NCBI RefSeq assembly: GCF_900113865.1
Contig: NZ_FOQY01000042.1
Coordinates: 1-63,316 of the forward strand
Origin: Streptosporangium canum
GTDB taxonomy: Bacteria; Actinomycetota; Actinomycetes; Streptosporangiales; Streptosporangiaceae
Length of the DNA: 63,316 nt
Direction of reading: 5' to 3'
The notes below the pieces were generated by a model that saw only the letters and a list, made by a program, of their open reading frames with translations, had not been told where the DNA came from and ran no database searches. The position numbers and the translations under genes are program-made. Positions within the stretch are counted from its first letter, which is position 1. The number at the start of each line of letters is the position of its first letter. Of the stretch, positions 33,322 through 40,444 are shown piece by piece.

Positions 33322-33984
33322 CTAACCGAGGGTGATCTCCTGCTCGGCTGCGAACGCCTCGGCGAGGTCCTGGAGCTGTGACCGATCGATGATGATCTTT
33401 TTGAGCGCGCTCACGCCGCGAAGGCCGGACAGGTCGTTGCCGCGCAGGTCGCAGCCGCGGTAGGTGCCGCCGTCGAACTCGGTCAGATGCAGGTCGCACT
33501 CGTTGAACGCCACGTCGCTCAGGTCGGCTGCGGAGAACCTCGCCTCACGCAGGGAACAGGACGAGAAGATGACCGGCCCGGTGGCGCGTACGCCAGTGAA
33601 GGCGGCGAGGTCGAGCCTGCACCGCTCGAAGACCACGTCATCGAGCGTGACCTGCTCCCACGCAGCGCCGAGCAGCTTGCAGTCGGTGAACGTGACCCGG
33701 GAGAGCTTGCTGTCCTCCCAGTGGAGGCCGGACAGGTCGCAGCCGGAGAACTCCACCGAGTGCAGGCGCAGCTCGTCCAGGCGGGCCCGCTGGGTGGTGA
33801 GGCCGGTGACGCGTCCGTCCATGAGCTGGGTCCCCGACAGGGACAGCTCGCGCAGACGGGCGTCGCCGTATCGGAAGTCGCGCAGCTTGCCGTGCTCGCC
33901 TTCCAGCGAATCGACCTCGTCCAGGTCCGCATCGTCCAAGTCGGGCAGCGTAACGCTCGTCTGGCGTACGGCGCGTGTGTCCAT
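33322..33984 (-). CDS. pentapeptide-repeat protein
   Basis: The 220-residue protein is built of five-residue A/C-(D/N)-L/F-x-x units forming a right-handed quadrilateral helix: VEFSGCDLSGLHWEDSKLSR, VTFTDCKLLG, VVFERCRLDLAAF, DLSDVAFNECDLHLTEFDGG and RGCDLRGNDLSGLRGV. There is a charged N-terminal leader (LPDLDDADLDEVDSLEGE). Such proteins can mimic DNA and protect gyrase, and they also occur in peptide-natural-product clusters as self-protection or scaffolds. Here it lies between the radical SAM fusion and the putative oxygenase. ATG 33984 has GGAAGG upstream. Confidence 0.85.
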   Translation of the reverse strand: MDTRAVRQTSVTLPDLDDADLDEVDSLEGEHGKLRDFRYGDARLRELSLSGTQLMDGRVTGLTTQRARLDELRLHSVEFSGCDLSGLHWEDSKLSRVTFTDCKLLGAAWEQVTLDDVVFERCRLDLAAFTGVRATGPVIFSSCSLREARFSAADLSDVAFNECDLHLTEFDGGTYRGCDLRGNDLSGLRGVSALKKIIIDRSQLQDLAEAFAAEQEITLG

Positions 33985-34059
33985 CGTCTTGCCTTCCAGA
34001 GTGGAGATGCGTGGTCCCGTCGTGGGCGCGGGGGGCACCGCGCCCACGACGGTCCTCTG

Positions 34060-34791
34060 CTACTTCTTCTTGCTCCAGTTGTCCCAGCTCGGCTTGTTGT
34101 CGAATCCGCCCTTCTTGCCGTTGTCCCAGCTCGGCTTGTTGTCGAACTTGGCGGCCTGCAGCGGGTCGGAGTTCTCAAGGGTGCAGATGCCGATCAGGTC
34201 GTCGACCAGGCCGATGGTGTGCGGCCCCAGGCCCGCCAGGAAGTCCAGGAGGGACTCGGGCTGCTCAATGCCTTCGGTCCCTACAACGGCGATCAGGGAG
34301 AAGCGGATGCCGTGGTCACGCAGGCGGCCGATGCCGCGCACGATCCGGTCGAGGGCAGGCCGGCCGCGTAGATCCACCCGTCGGGCATTCAGAGCCGCCG
34401 GGCCGTCGATACTGACGCCGACACGGACCTGGTGGCGGGCGAGCAGGTCGCACCACTCGTTGTCGATGAGGGTGGCGTTGGTCTGCACGCTGTGCTGGAT
34501 CCGGCCCGCGTGACGCAGCTCCTCGAACGGCGCGAGCAGCGCGCTGAACTTGCGCAGGCCCAGGGCCAGGGGCTCCCCGCCGTGCCACACGATGTCCAGT
34601 CGGCCGCTGCGATCGATCAGATCCGCAGCCGAGTCGGCAACGGCCTGGGCGACCTCGGGGGACATCTCACGGCTGAGGCGCCGGAACGGCAGATAGCAGT
34701 ACACACAATCGAGGTTGCATAGCGTGGTCGGCTGTAGGACCAGTGTCCCCGGTCGGCCGAACCACCGATCGAACTCTAATCGTCCTTCCAT
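34060..34791 (-). CDS. radical SAM protein fused to a cyclophane-RiPP precursor-like tail
   Basis: The 243-residue protein has the radical SAM cluster motif CNLDCVYC (Cys25, Cys29, Cys32), a GGEP SAM-binding motif (71-74), QTNATLID, VGVSIDGP and a further beta strand ending near GPHTIGL (about 195). This is an abridged TIM barrel with no SPASM/twitch domain. The frame then continues as VDDLIGICTLENSDPLQAAK, a leader-like segment, followed by FDNKPSWDN twice (216-224 and 230-238) and a WSKKK end. Aromatic-x-Asn triplets are the substrate motif of cyclophane-forming radical SAM enzymes, and the tail resembles the AmcA precursor family whose maturase is AmcB (recalled names). It is either a natural fusion or a deletion joining amcB-like 5' to amcA-like 3' sequence. 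ATG 34791 has AAGGA upstream. Confidence 0.8.
   Translation of the reverse strand: MEGRLEFDRWFGRPGTLVLQPTTLCNLDCVYCYLPFRRLSREMSPEVAQAVADSAADLIDRSGRLDIVWHGGEPLALGLRKFSALLAPFEELRHAGRIQHSVQTNATLIDNEWCDLLARHQVRVGVSIDGPAALNARRVDLRGRPALDRIVRGIGRLRDHGIRFSLIAVVGTEGIEQPESLLDFLAGLGPHTIGLVDDLIGICTLENSDPLQAAKFDNKPSWDNGKKGGFDNKPSWDNWSKKK
34078..34146 (-). repeat. two identical 27-bp core-peptide repeats
   Basis: 34120-34146 and 34078-34104 are identical over 27 bases, separated by 15 bases, and each encodes FDNKPSWDN. Perfect DNA identity suggests recent duplication or strong conservation of the core. Confidence 0.9.
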
Positions 34792-35080
34792 CTCATGCGT
34801 TCCTTTCATGAAGGGAGAAGGAGCCGTGGTGCCCGCGGCCACGAGAGGGCTGTCGTCCTCCGCGCACCCCTGCGGGGATGAAGGGCGGTTCGTCTCGTGG
34901 CCACGGGGTTGTGCCTGGCGGGCCTCGCCGGCGGGGCGGGAAGTGGGCCAACCGGTGGGGATGAATGAGGCCCGCCAGAGTTTGGTATCGGCCATCAGTA
35001 CGCGCCATCCCATAGACGGCGGTGCACGGTGGTGTGGGACAGGCCGGTGCGGTGCCGTCCGGGCGTGCGGGGGTGTCCGA
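34792..35080 (-). other. structured leader of the radical SAM gene
   Basis: A 10-bp inverted repeat GGCCACGAGA (34837-34846) and TCTCGTGGCC (34891-34900) encloses a small CCCC-TGC-GGGG hairpin (34866-34876). The radical SAM frame remains open up to 35013 without similarity to the family. The region may be an untranslated, possibly attenuating, leader between two operon genes. Confidence 0.4.
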
Positions 35081-35305
35081 TCACGAGGTCACTCGCCCGG
35101 CGATCTCCTCCTGCTGGTCGACCTCGGCCTTCAGGTCGTCGAAGGTGTCGGCGTCCACGCCGGGCTCGGCTCCGGCGCGCAGCGCGCCCGGGGGGAACGC
35201 CTTTTCGCGGAAAGCCCAGAAGCGGCCCTGGTCGCTGCGGATCAGTCGCCAGCCCGGAATCCTGAGGATCACGGACTTGGGCATCGTGGATCTAGCATTC
35301 TCCAT
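35081..35305 (-). CDS. 74-residue protein, first gene of the RiPP-like operon
   Basis: It starts MENARSTMPKSVILRIPGWR, then LIRSDQGRFWAFREKAFPPG, and ends with a very acidic segment (DADTFDDLKAEVDQQEEIAG). The middle part resembles small proteins often found beside actinobacterial XRE regulators, but I cannot assign a function. It could be a leader-binding or accessory protein. ATG 35305 is preceded by GGAGG, displayed in the loop of a short hairpin. The longer open frame upstream is unlikely. Confidence 0.65.
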   Translation of the reverse strand: MENARSTMPKSVILRIPGWRLIRSDQGRFWAFREKAFPPGALRAGAEPGVDADTFDDLKAEVDQQEEIAGRVTS

Positions 35306-35306
35306 G

Positions 35307-35326
35307 GATCGGACCTCCATCCGATC
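35307..35326 (-). promoter_or_regulatory. hairpin presenting the ribosome binding site
   Basis: On the minus-strand RNA, GATCGGA (35326-35320) pairs with TCCGATC (35313-35307), and the six-base loop TGGAGG contains the Shine-Dalgarno sequence of the 74-residue protein. Confidence 0.5.
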
Positions 35327-35603
35327 AAGGACCCGTCCGGTCGTCGCAAGCGCCGGGCGGGTCCGCTTTGTGCAGCGGGAAAGGTGTTCGGGCGCCGTAT
35401 GAGAGGGATGGCTGCAGGGCAAAGCGATCCTGACCTCACGCCCACCACAGGTCATCGGCCTTCACCCGTCTTTACGCCGATAAATGACAGCGGAATTTCG
35501 GCTGAGGAGGGTCCGAATAACAGGGTGGTGCGTTCGTCGTCCACGCTGCTCAAATTACGGAGACCGGGGCACGTTGCGTATGGGGTCAAGGTCCTCAGGG
35601 TGG

Positions 35604-35752
35604 TCAAAGTGGTCAAAGATCATTTGCTTGGTTCGGGCAACGGGACTTCTGGTCATTCGTCTTAAGAGCGTCGATGCCGGCGACTAGGGTGATCAGCACA
35701 ACGCGGGAGCTGGTCTTCCGTAAATGCAGGTCGATCAAAGTGGTCAAAGATC
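35604..35752. promoter_or_regulatory. repeated GTCAAAG operators in the divergent island promoter
   Basis: TCAAAGTGGTCAAAGATC occurs exactly at 35604-35621 and 35735-35752. Each contains two GGTCAAAG half-sites 9 bp apart, and a further GGTCAAGG lies at 35584-35591. The second copy ends 22 bases before the regulator start. The rest of 35327-35774 is the divergent promoter region and shows no gene. Confidence 0.65.
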
Positions 35753-35774
35753 CGTTTGGCATGCGGAGGCGACT

Positions 35775-37157
35775 ATGGCGCGCGAACGAAATGAGCGGCT
35801 TGCCGTACTTCTCTTAGAAGCGGGCTGGTCGCGGGCCCAAGCAGCGAGTGCGTTCAACCGTGTCGCCCAGGAGAGCAACTTGCTCGATTACGCGTGCATC
35901 GGTCGCTCCCACGTCAGCATGTGGGTAAGCGGGACGAAGCCATCAGGTGCGGCACCCATAATCTTGTGTCAGGCACTGTCCCGTCGTCTGAGGCGTGTCG
36001 TCACACCGGATGAGCTCGGGTTCGCAGTTCCCAATACGCCGGCACAGGAAGCGCTGGAGTGGCGCGTCGATCCGTTGATCGCGCTGACCGACCTGGGGAG
36101 AACGGACGTGAACTCAGACCGCAGAAGCCTTCTGAGCGGGGCGGTGTACTCGGTGGCCGCGCTCGCCCTGCCAGGTCAGGGGTGGTGGGAGAAGATGGCC
36201 GGGCAGCCGCCCGCGCCGACGAAGCACCAGCGTGTCGGGCGCGGTGATGTGGCGACCGTTCAGGAGCTCACCGCGGCCTTCTCCCGGATCGATCAGCGAC
36301 GCGGCGGCGGTCACGGCAGCAAGGCCTTGGTGCAGTACCTGCAGTCGGACGTCGCTGCTTTCCTGCACGGGACGTTTCCCGATGAGCAGGTACGGCGCGA
36401 CATGTTCTCCGCCGCCGCGGAGCTGGCCTACCTGTCGGGTTGGATGGGGTTTGACAGCGGCGAGCACGCTCTGGCGCAGCGGTACTTCATCTTGGGCGTG
36501 AAGCTGGCCGCTCGTGCTGACAATGCGCCGTTGACCGGTCACATCTTGCGCGCCATGGCGCATCAAGCCATCGATCTCGGGTTCTTCGCGCAGGGCCTCG
36601 ATCTGTCGACGGCCTCCGTGCAGGGCCAGTGCTATGCCATGGCCACGCCCCGGGAGCGGGCGCTGCTCAGCGTCGTTCACGCCCGCGCTCTGGCTGCGAG
36701 CGGCAGCAAGCAGGCGGCGGCCAAGGCTCTGCTGAGGGCTGAGGACGATCTCGCCTCCGCCAGCGCGGATATCGAAGAACCGCAGCGCACGTTCTTCTTC
36801 GGGGAAGCCTCGCTGGCGCACGAGACCGCATGTACCTTGCGGGACTGCGGTGACCGCCAGGGCGCTATCCGCCAGTTTCGACGCAGCGTCCGGACCCGAG
36901 GGGATGCCTTCCGTCGTACGCACGTAGTGACGCTCGGATACCTGGGGGCGACGCAGGTCGTCACCGGCGGCGTGGAAGAGGCGTGTGCCACCTGGAGCGC
37001 CGCTCTGGACGCAATGGAGGAGGGCATCTACTCGGGGCGGGCGCGGCAAGCGGTCGTTGACATACGCAACCTTCTCTCCCCGTACCGGCGCCGCGGGATA
37101 TCGGCGGTCGCTGAACTGGACGCGCGAGCCGCCGCGTATCTGACCCACGTAGATTGA
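35775..37157 (+). CDS. XRE-type regulator with TPR-like C-terminus
   Basis: The 460-residue protein has an N-terminal helix-turn-helix of the actinobacterial XRE/Tat-signal-named family (ERLAVLLLEAGWSRAQAASA, then SHVSMWVSGTKPSGAAP) and a short central stretch resembling a twin-Arg leader (DRRSLLSGAVYSVAALALPG). A long helical TPR domain follows (ALAQRYFILGVKLAARADNA, ILRAMAHQAIDLGF, ACTLRDCGDRQGAIRQFRRS). It is divergent from the RiPP-like operon and very probably its cluster-situated regulator, binding the GTCAAAG repeats. ATG 35775 has GGAGG five bases upstream; the open frame from 35724 crosses the operator. Confidence 0.82.
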   Translation: MARERNERLAVLLLEAGWSRAQAASAFNRVAQESNLLDYACIGRSHVSMWVSGTKPSGAAPIILCQALSRRLRRVVTPDELGFAVPNTPAQEALEWRVDPLIALTDLGRTDVNSDRRSLLSGAVYSVAALALPGQGWWEKMAGQPPAPTKHQRVGRGDVATVQELTAAFSRIDQRRGGGHGSKALVQYLQSDVAAFLHGTFPDEQVRRDMFSAAAELAYLSGWMGFDSGEHALAQRYFILGVKLAARADNAPLTGHILRAMAHQAIDLGFFAQGLDLSTASVQGQCYAMATPRERALLSVVHARALAASGSKQAAAKALLRAEDDLASASADIEEPQRTFFFGEASLAHETACTLRDCGDRQGAIRQFRRSVRTRGDAFRRTHVVTLGYLGATQVVTGGVEEACATWSAALDAMEEGIYSGRARQAVVDIRNLLSPYRRRGISAVAELDARAAAYLTHVD

Positions 37158-37196
37158 TCCCGTCACGAGTCACGGCGAAGGAATGAGGGCGCGCGC

Positions 37197-37673
37197 ATGG
37201 CACAGTCGCTGGAGATCAAGCCCATCGGCATCGTTGTCGGCGGACGCGCTGAGCCAACCGACGATCACTGGGGTGAAACGGCGATCATCCGTCTGAACCC
37301 GGACTTCCCCGTCGAGGTTGTCCAGGGCCTTGAGGAGTTTTCCCACCTGCTGGTCGTCTGGCACTTCCACCAGGCTTCGCCTGGTGATGTCGCTCTGCAC
37401 GCTCGGAGCCCGCGCAACGATCCCAAATGGCCGGCTACGGGAACGTTCGTTCACCGCAACCATCGCCGACCGAATCAGCTTGCGCAGTCCTTCCCGCGGC
37501 TTTTGAAGGTTGATGGTCTGGACTTGCATGTGACCGACTTGGATGCGATCGACGGCAGTCCTGTTTTTGATCTTGCGCCGTATTTCAAGGAGATGGGGCC
37601 GCGCGGCGAAGTGCGCGAGCCCCGGTGGCCGGGTGAGATGCTCAAGAATTACTGGGACAACCCGCAGAACTGA
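37197..37673 (+). CDS. TrmO-family methyltransferase-like protein
   Basis: The 158-residue protein matches TrmO/YaeB (tRNA t6A37 N6-methyltransferase) in its beta-barrel motifs: IGIVVGGRAEPTDDHWGE, IRLNPDFPVEVVQGLEEFSH, LLVVWHFHQ, FVHRNHRRPNQLAQSFPRLL and VTDLDAIDGSPVFDLAPYF. SAM-binding loops are recognisable, but the usual GxFATRSPxRPNPIG segment is altered (ATGTFVHRNHRRPNQL). It lies 39 bases after the regulator on the same strand, inside the island, and may be a specialised paralogue. It ends YWDNPQN. Confidence 0.75.
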   Translation: MAQSLEIKPIGIVVGGRAEPTDDHWGETAIIRLNPDFPVEVVQGLEEFSHLLVVWHFHQASPGDVALHARSPRNDPKWPATGTFVHRNHRRPNQLAQSFPRLLKVDGLDLHVTDLDAIDGSPVFDLAPYFKEMGPRGEVREPRWPGEMLKNYWDNPQN

Positions 37674-37728
37674 GCCCGGGTGACCCTCCCTCGTACTGTG
37701 GAGATCTGACCTAAGGGAAGGTCGGATC

Positions 37729-37785
37729 ATGGGAGAGACCAAACGTAGTTTCGATCCGGAGTTCCGTGCGGGTGCGGTGCGCATC
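37729..37785 (+). mobile_element. IS3-family transposase 5' fragment
   Basis: ATG 37729 begins MGETKRSFDPEFRAGAVRI, the characteristic start of IS3-group OrfA. After 19 codons it breaks into AKR-derived sequence. The upstream TGACCCTCCC (37680) may be part of the element's end. No other transposase part is present. Confidence 0.75.
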
Positions 37786-37868
37786 CTCCGGAAGATCGAC
37801 AAGGGCCGCTCCGCCTCGACGAGATCTTCCCCGGGTTCAGGACGGCCCCCGAGGAATACGCCTGGTAG
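37781..37868 (+). pseudogene. rearranged 3' fragment of an aldo/keto reductase gene
   Basis: The first 38 bases are identical to 31830-31867 of the intact AKR. The sequence then jumps across 223 bp at a shared CGCCTCG and continues with the AKR 3' end, with two base differences (GGGTTCAGGACGG against GGATTCAAGACGG). The deletion shifts the frame. The differences suggest this is the remains of another AKR copy rather than a fresh duplicate. Confidence 0.85.
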
Positions 37869-37872
37869 CAGG

Positions 37873-37956
37873 CTAGGAGACCAGGGCGCCGATCACCACG
37901 AGCAGCACGAGCAGTGCGAGCACCATGGGCAGCAGCCAGCGTCGAGGACGATCCAC
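37873..37956 (-). CDS. 27-residue membrane microprotein
   Basis: GTG 37956 reads MDRPRRWLLPMVLALLVLLV, then VIGALVS and a TAG at 37873. It has a basic N-terminus and one hydrophobic span. It begins 11 bases after the thpR stop on the same strand. The ribosome site is weak (AGGGC). The stop lies six bases beyond the AKR remnant, marking the island border. Confidence 0.45.
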   Translation of the reverse strand: MDRPRRWLLPMVLALLVLLVVIGALVS

Positions 37957-37966
37957 GCCCTGGAGC

Positions 37967-38539
37967 TTAGCTCCGTCCACCGGGGGCCGGGGCCACCAGG
38001 GGGTATTCCGCGACCGTCTCGTAGCGGACCGCGGCTCCCAGATGGCTTCTCACCAGGTGGACGGCACCGGCCTCCCAGCCGGTCCCGGCGAACGACCCGA
38101 AGTCCTCGACCAGGCGCCGCAGGTCGGCGTCGGCGCGGGACCTGGCCAGGGTCAGGTGCGGCCGGAGCCGCCGCCGGTCGGCGTGTACGGCTCCCGCACG
38201 GAGCGCTCCCGCCCCCAGGGAGTCGGCCAGCCGGACGAGCCGGGGGCGGCAGCCGTGCACGCCGGTCCAGAAGACGCGGGCCCGGTGCGCCGAGGGAAAG
38301 GCGCCCGCGCCGAGGAGCGACAGCGTCATCGGCGCGTAGCGCGACGCGGCTCGGGCGAGCCGCGTCTCCAGGTCGGGCAGCACCGCCTCCGGCACCTCTC
38401 CCAGGAACGACAGCGTCACGTGCCAGGTCTCCGGGTCCGGCCAGCGGAGACCGGGCCACGCGGCGCGGTGGGGTTCGAGGGCGCGGCCGAGCTCGTCACG
38501 CACCCGCCGCGGCAGCGGCAACCCCACGAACAGCCGCAT
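37967..38539 (-). CDS. thpR: RNA 2',3'-cyclic phosphodiesterase (2'-5' RNA ligase family)
   Basis: The 190-residue protein of the 2H superfamily has the two catalytic His-x-Thr motifs HVTLSFLG and HLTLARSR at about residues 40 and 128, and a typical N-terminus (MRLFVGLPLPRRVRDELGRA). It opens 2',3'-cyclic phosphates in RNA; the biological role in bacteria is poorly defined. Its start overlaps the MFS gene end by 44 bases, so it is co-transcribed with marR and MFS. Confidence 0.88.
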   Translation of the reverse strand: MRLFVGLPLPRRVRDELGRALEPHRAAWPGLRWPDPETWHVTLSFLGEVPEAVLPDLETRLARAASRYAPMTLSLLGAGAFPSAHRARVFWTGVHGCRPRLVRLADSLGAGALRAGAVHADRRRLRPHLTLARSRADADLRRLVEDFGSFAGTGWEAGAVHLVRSHLGAAVRYETVAEYPLVAPAPGGRS

Positions 38540-39737
38540 GCGACCTCCTGCCGATCACCCTGGTCAGCATTATCGCCGCCCCGGTGCCCGCGAGGGTGAG
38601 CACCCCGCCGATCATGACCCCCACGCGGGGACCGCCCATTTCGGAGATCCAGCCGAGCAGCGGCGCGCCGATCGGGGCGCCGCCGGTGAACACCAGCACG
38701 TAGATACCCATCACCCGGCCGCGCATCTCCGGTGAGGAGGCGAGCTGCACGCTGGTGTTGGCCGCCGTGTTGACGGAGATCAGCGCGACCCCGGCGGGGA
38801 TGAGGAAGAGCAGGTAGAGCGGGTACCACGGGGCCAGGCCGGTGGCGATCTGGAACAGGCCGAACGACACCGCGCCGCCGATCAGCAGCTTCCGGCTGGG
38901 CCGTACCCGCCGGGCCGCCATCAGCGCACCGCCCAGCGCGCCCACCGCGAACATGCTGGAGGCCATGCCGAAGGAGGACGCGCCCGCGCCGAAGACCCCG
39001 CGGGCCATCAGCGCGATGGACATCGAGAACGACTGAGTGAACAGCGAGACGAAGGCGACCAGCAGTATCGGCAGCAGCAGGTCCGGACGGTCCAGCACGT
39101 AGCGCAGCCCCTCGCGGAGCTGGCCCTTGGCCCTGGGCACCGGGTCGGGCGCGGTCAGCTCCGAGGTGCGCATCAGCGCCAGGCCGCTCAGCACGGCGAC
39201 GAACGACAGCGCGTTTATCAGGAACATCGGACCGGTGCCGCCGAGCATGGAGATCAGCACGCCCGCGACGGCCGGACCGACCACGCGGGCCAGGTTGAAG
39301 CTGGAGGCGTTCAGCGCGACGGCGTTGGCCAGGTCCTTGCGGCCGACCATCTCCACGACGAAGGACTGGCGGGTGGGCACCTCGACGCAGGAGATGAGGC
39401 CGAGGACGAAGGCCATCACGTAGACGTGCCAGAACTGCGCGTTGCCGGTTACGACGAGCAGACCCATGGTCAGCGCCAGCACGCCCATGAGCGACTGGGC
39501 GACCATCAGCAGTCGCCGCTTGGGATAGCGGTCGGCGAGCATGCCGCCCCAGAGGCCGAACAGCAGCAGCGGCAGGAACTGCAGCGCGGTGGTCACTCCC
39601 AGGGCGACGGCGCTGCCGTTCGTCAGGTCCAGCACCAGCAGGTCCTGCGCGGTGCGCTGCATCCACCCGCCGACGTTGGAGATCACCCCGCCGATCGCGA
39701 ACAGCCGGTAGTTGTGGTTGCGCAGCGAGCGGAACAT
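38496..39737 (-). CDS. MFS transporter (enterobactin-exporter-like)
   Basis: The 413-residue permease has about twelve spans, starting MFRSLRNHNYRLFAIGGVIS, with the MFS A-motif GGMLADRYPKRR and PTRQSFVVEMVGRKDLANAV. It resembles the EntS-like drug/siderophore exporters of actinomycetes. ATG 39737 gives the family-typical start. The frame is open further upstream with an Arg-rich stretch, and a GTG at 39758 is an alternative; 39738-39982 otherwise holds only this possible extension. It lies downstream of marR on the same strand and is probably MarR-controlled. Confidence 0.88.
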   Translation of the reverse strand: MFRSLRNHNYRLFAIGGVISNVGGWMQRTAQDLLVLDLTNGSAVALGVTTALQFLPLLLFGLWGGMLADRYPKRRLLMVAQSLMGVLALTMGLLVVTGNAQFWHVYVMAFVLGLISCVEVPTRQSFVVEMVGRKDLANAVALNASSFNLARVVGPAVAGVLISMLGGTGPMFLINALSFVAVLSGLALMRTSELTAPDPVPRAKGQLREGLRYVLDRPDLLLPILLVAFVSLFTQSFSMSIALMARGVFGAGASSFGMASSMFAVGALGGALMAARRVRPSRKLLIGGAVSFGLFQIATGLAPWYPLYLLFLIPAGVALISVNTAANTSVQLASSPEMRGRVMGIYVLVFTGGAPIGAPLLGWISEMGGPRVGVMIGGVLTLAGTGAAIMLTRVIGRRSHAAVRGVAAAAAGA

Positions 39738-39982
39738 CCCGCCCCGCGCCTCGGGCACGGCCTGTGCGGTGCCCGTCTCGACGGCCTGCAGCTCGCCGGC
39801 GGCCGCGGCCCGCGCGACCCGTCGCCGCCGTGCCCTCGCCCGCCATCCCAGCGTCTTGCCGGGCAGGGCGCGCGTGACACGCAGCCGTCGGAGCTTTGCC
39901 CGCCACCCCGGCCCCGTGCTCGGTGTGGCGTGCGCCTCGGCGTCCTGCGGGTCCGCCGAGGCCCCGGGTTCCTCAGGTTCGG

Positions 39983-40444
39983 CTAGATCCGGCTGAGCTT
40001 CTCCAGGATCGGAGCCGCCTGCCGGAGCACCGCCCTCTCCTCGGCTGTCAGCTCCTTCAACCGCTGCGTCAGCCACGCCTCCTTGCGGCGGCGCTCCTCC
40101 TTCAACAGGGTTGATCCCTGCTCGGTCACGCTCACGGTCACCTGACGCCGGTCGGTCGGGTGCGGCGTACGTGACACCAGCTCCCGCTCTTCCAGCCCGG
40201 CGATCACGCGGGTCATCGAGGGCGGTTGCACCTTCTCGAGCTCGGCCAATTCGCCGGGGGTTATCCCTGAATGCCGTTCCACGGCGGCGAGCGTCGCGAG
40301 CTGGGTGGGGGTCAGCGAGTGTCCCGCGGCCTGCCTGCGCAGGCGTCTGTTCAGTCGTGCCAGTGACACGCGCAGTGCCGATGCCAGACCGGCGTCGCTG
40401 CGCAGGTTCGCGACGGGGTCCTTCTTGGGGGTTTTCGTTAGCAT
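39983..40444 (-). CDS. MarR-family repressor
   Basis: The 153-residue winged-helix protein has LTPTQLATLAAVERHSGITP, then GELAELEKVQPPSMTRVIAG as recognition helix, and the wing PTDRRQVTVSVTEQG. It precedes the MFS and thpR genes on the same strand and likely represses the efflux operon until a ligand binds. ATG 40444 has AAAGG nine bases upstream. An inverted repeat overlaps the start and promoter. Confidence 0.9.
   Translation of the reverse strand: MLTKTPKKDPVANLRSDAGLASALRVSLARLNRRLRRQAAGHSLTPTQLATLAAVERHSGITPGELAELEKVQPPSMTRVIAGLEERELVSRTPHPTDRRQVTVSVTEQGSTLLKEERRRKEAWLTQRLKELTAEERAVLRQAAPILEKLSRI

Larger units (their letters stand above)
32140..37868. mobile_element. accessory island between AKR sequences
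   Basis: The region between the intact AKR stop and an AKR 3' fragment carries genes with a different character: lower GC, more rare codons, a RiPP-like operon, an XRE/TPR regulator and TrmO. It ends in an IS3-type transposase fragment. There is no integrase gene and no tRNA at either side, so it looks like a horizontally acquired segment placed by homologous or IS-mediated recombination at the AKR gene. Confidence 0.6.
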
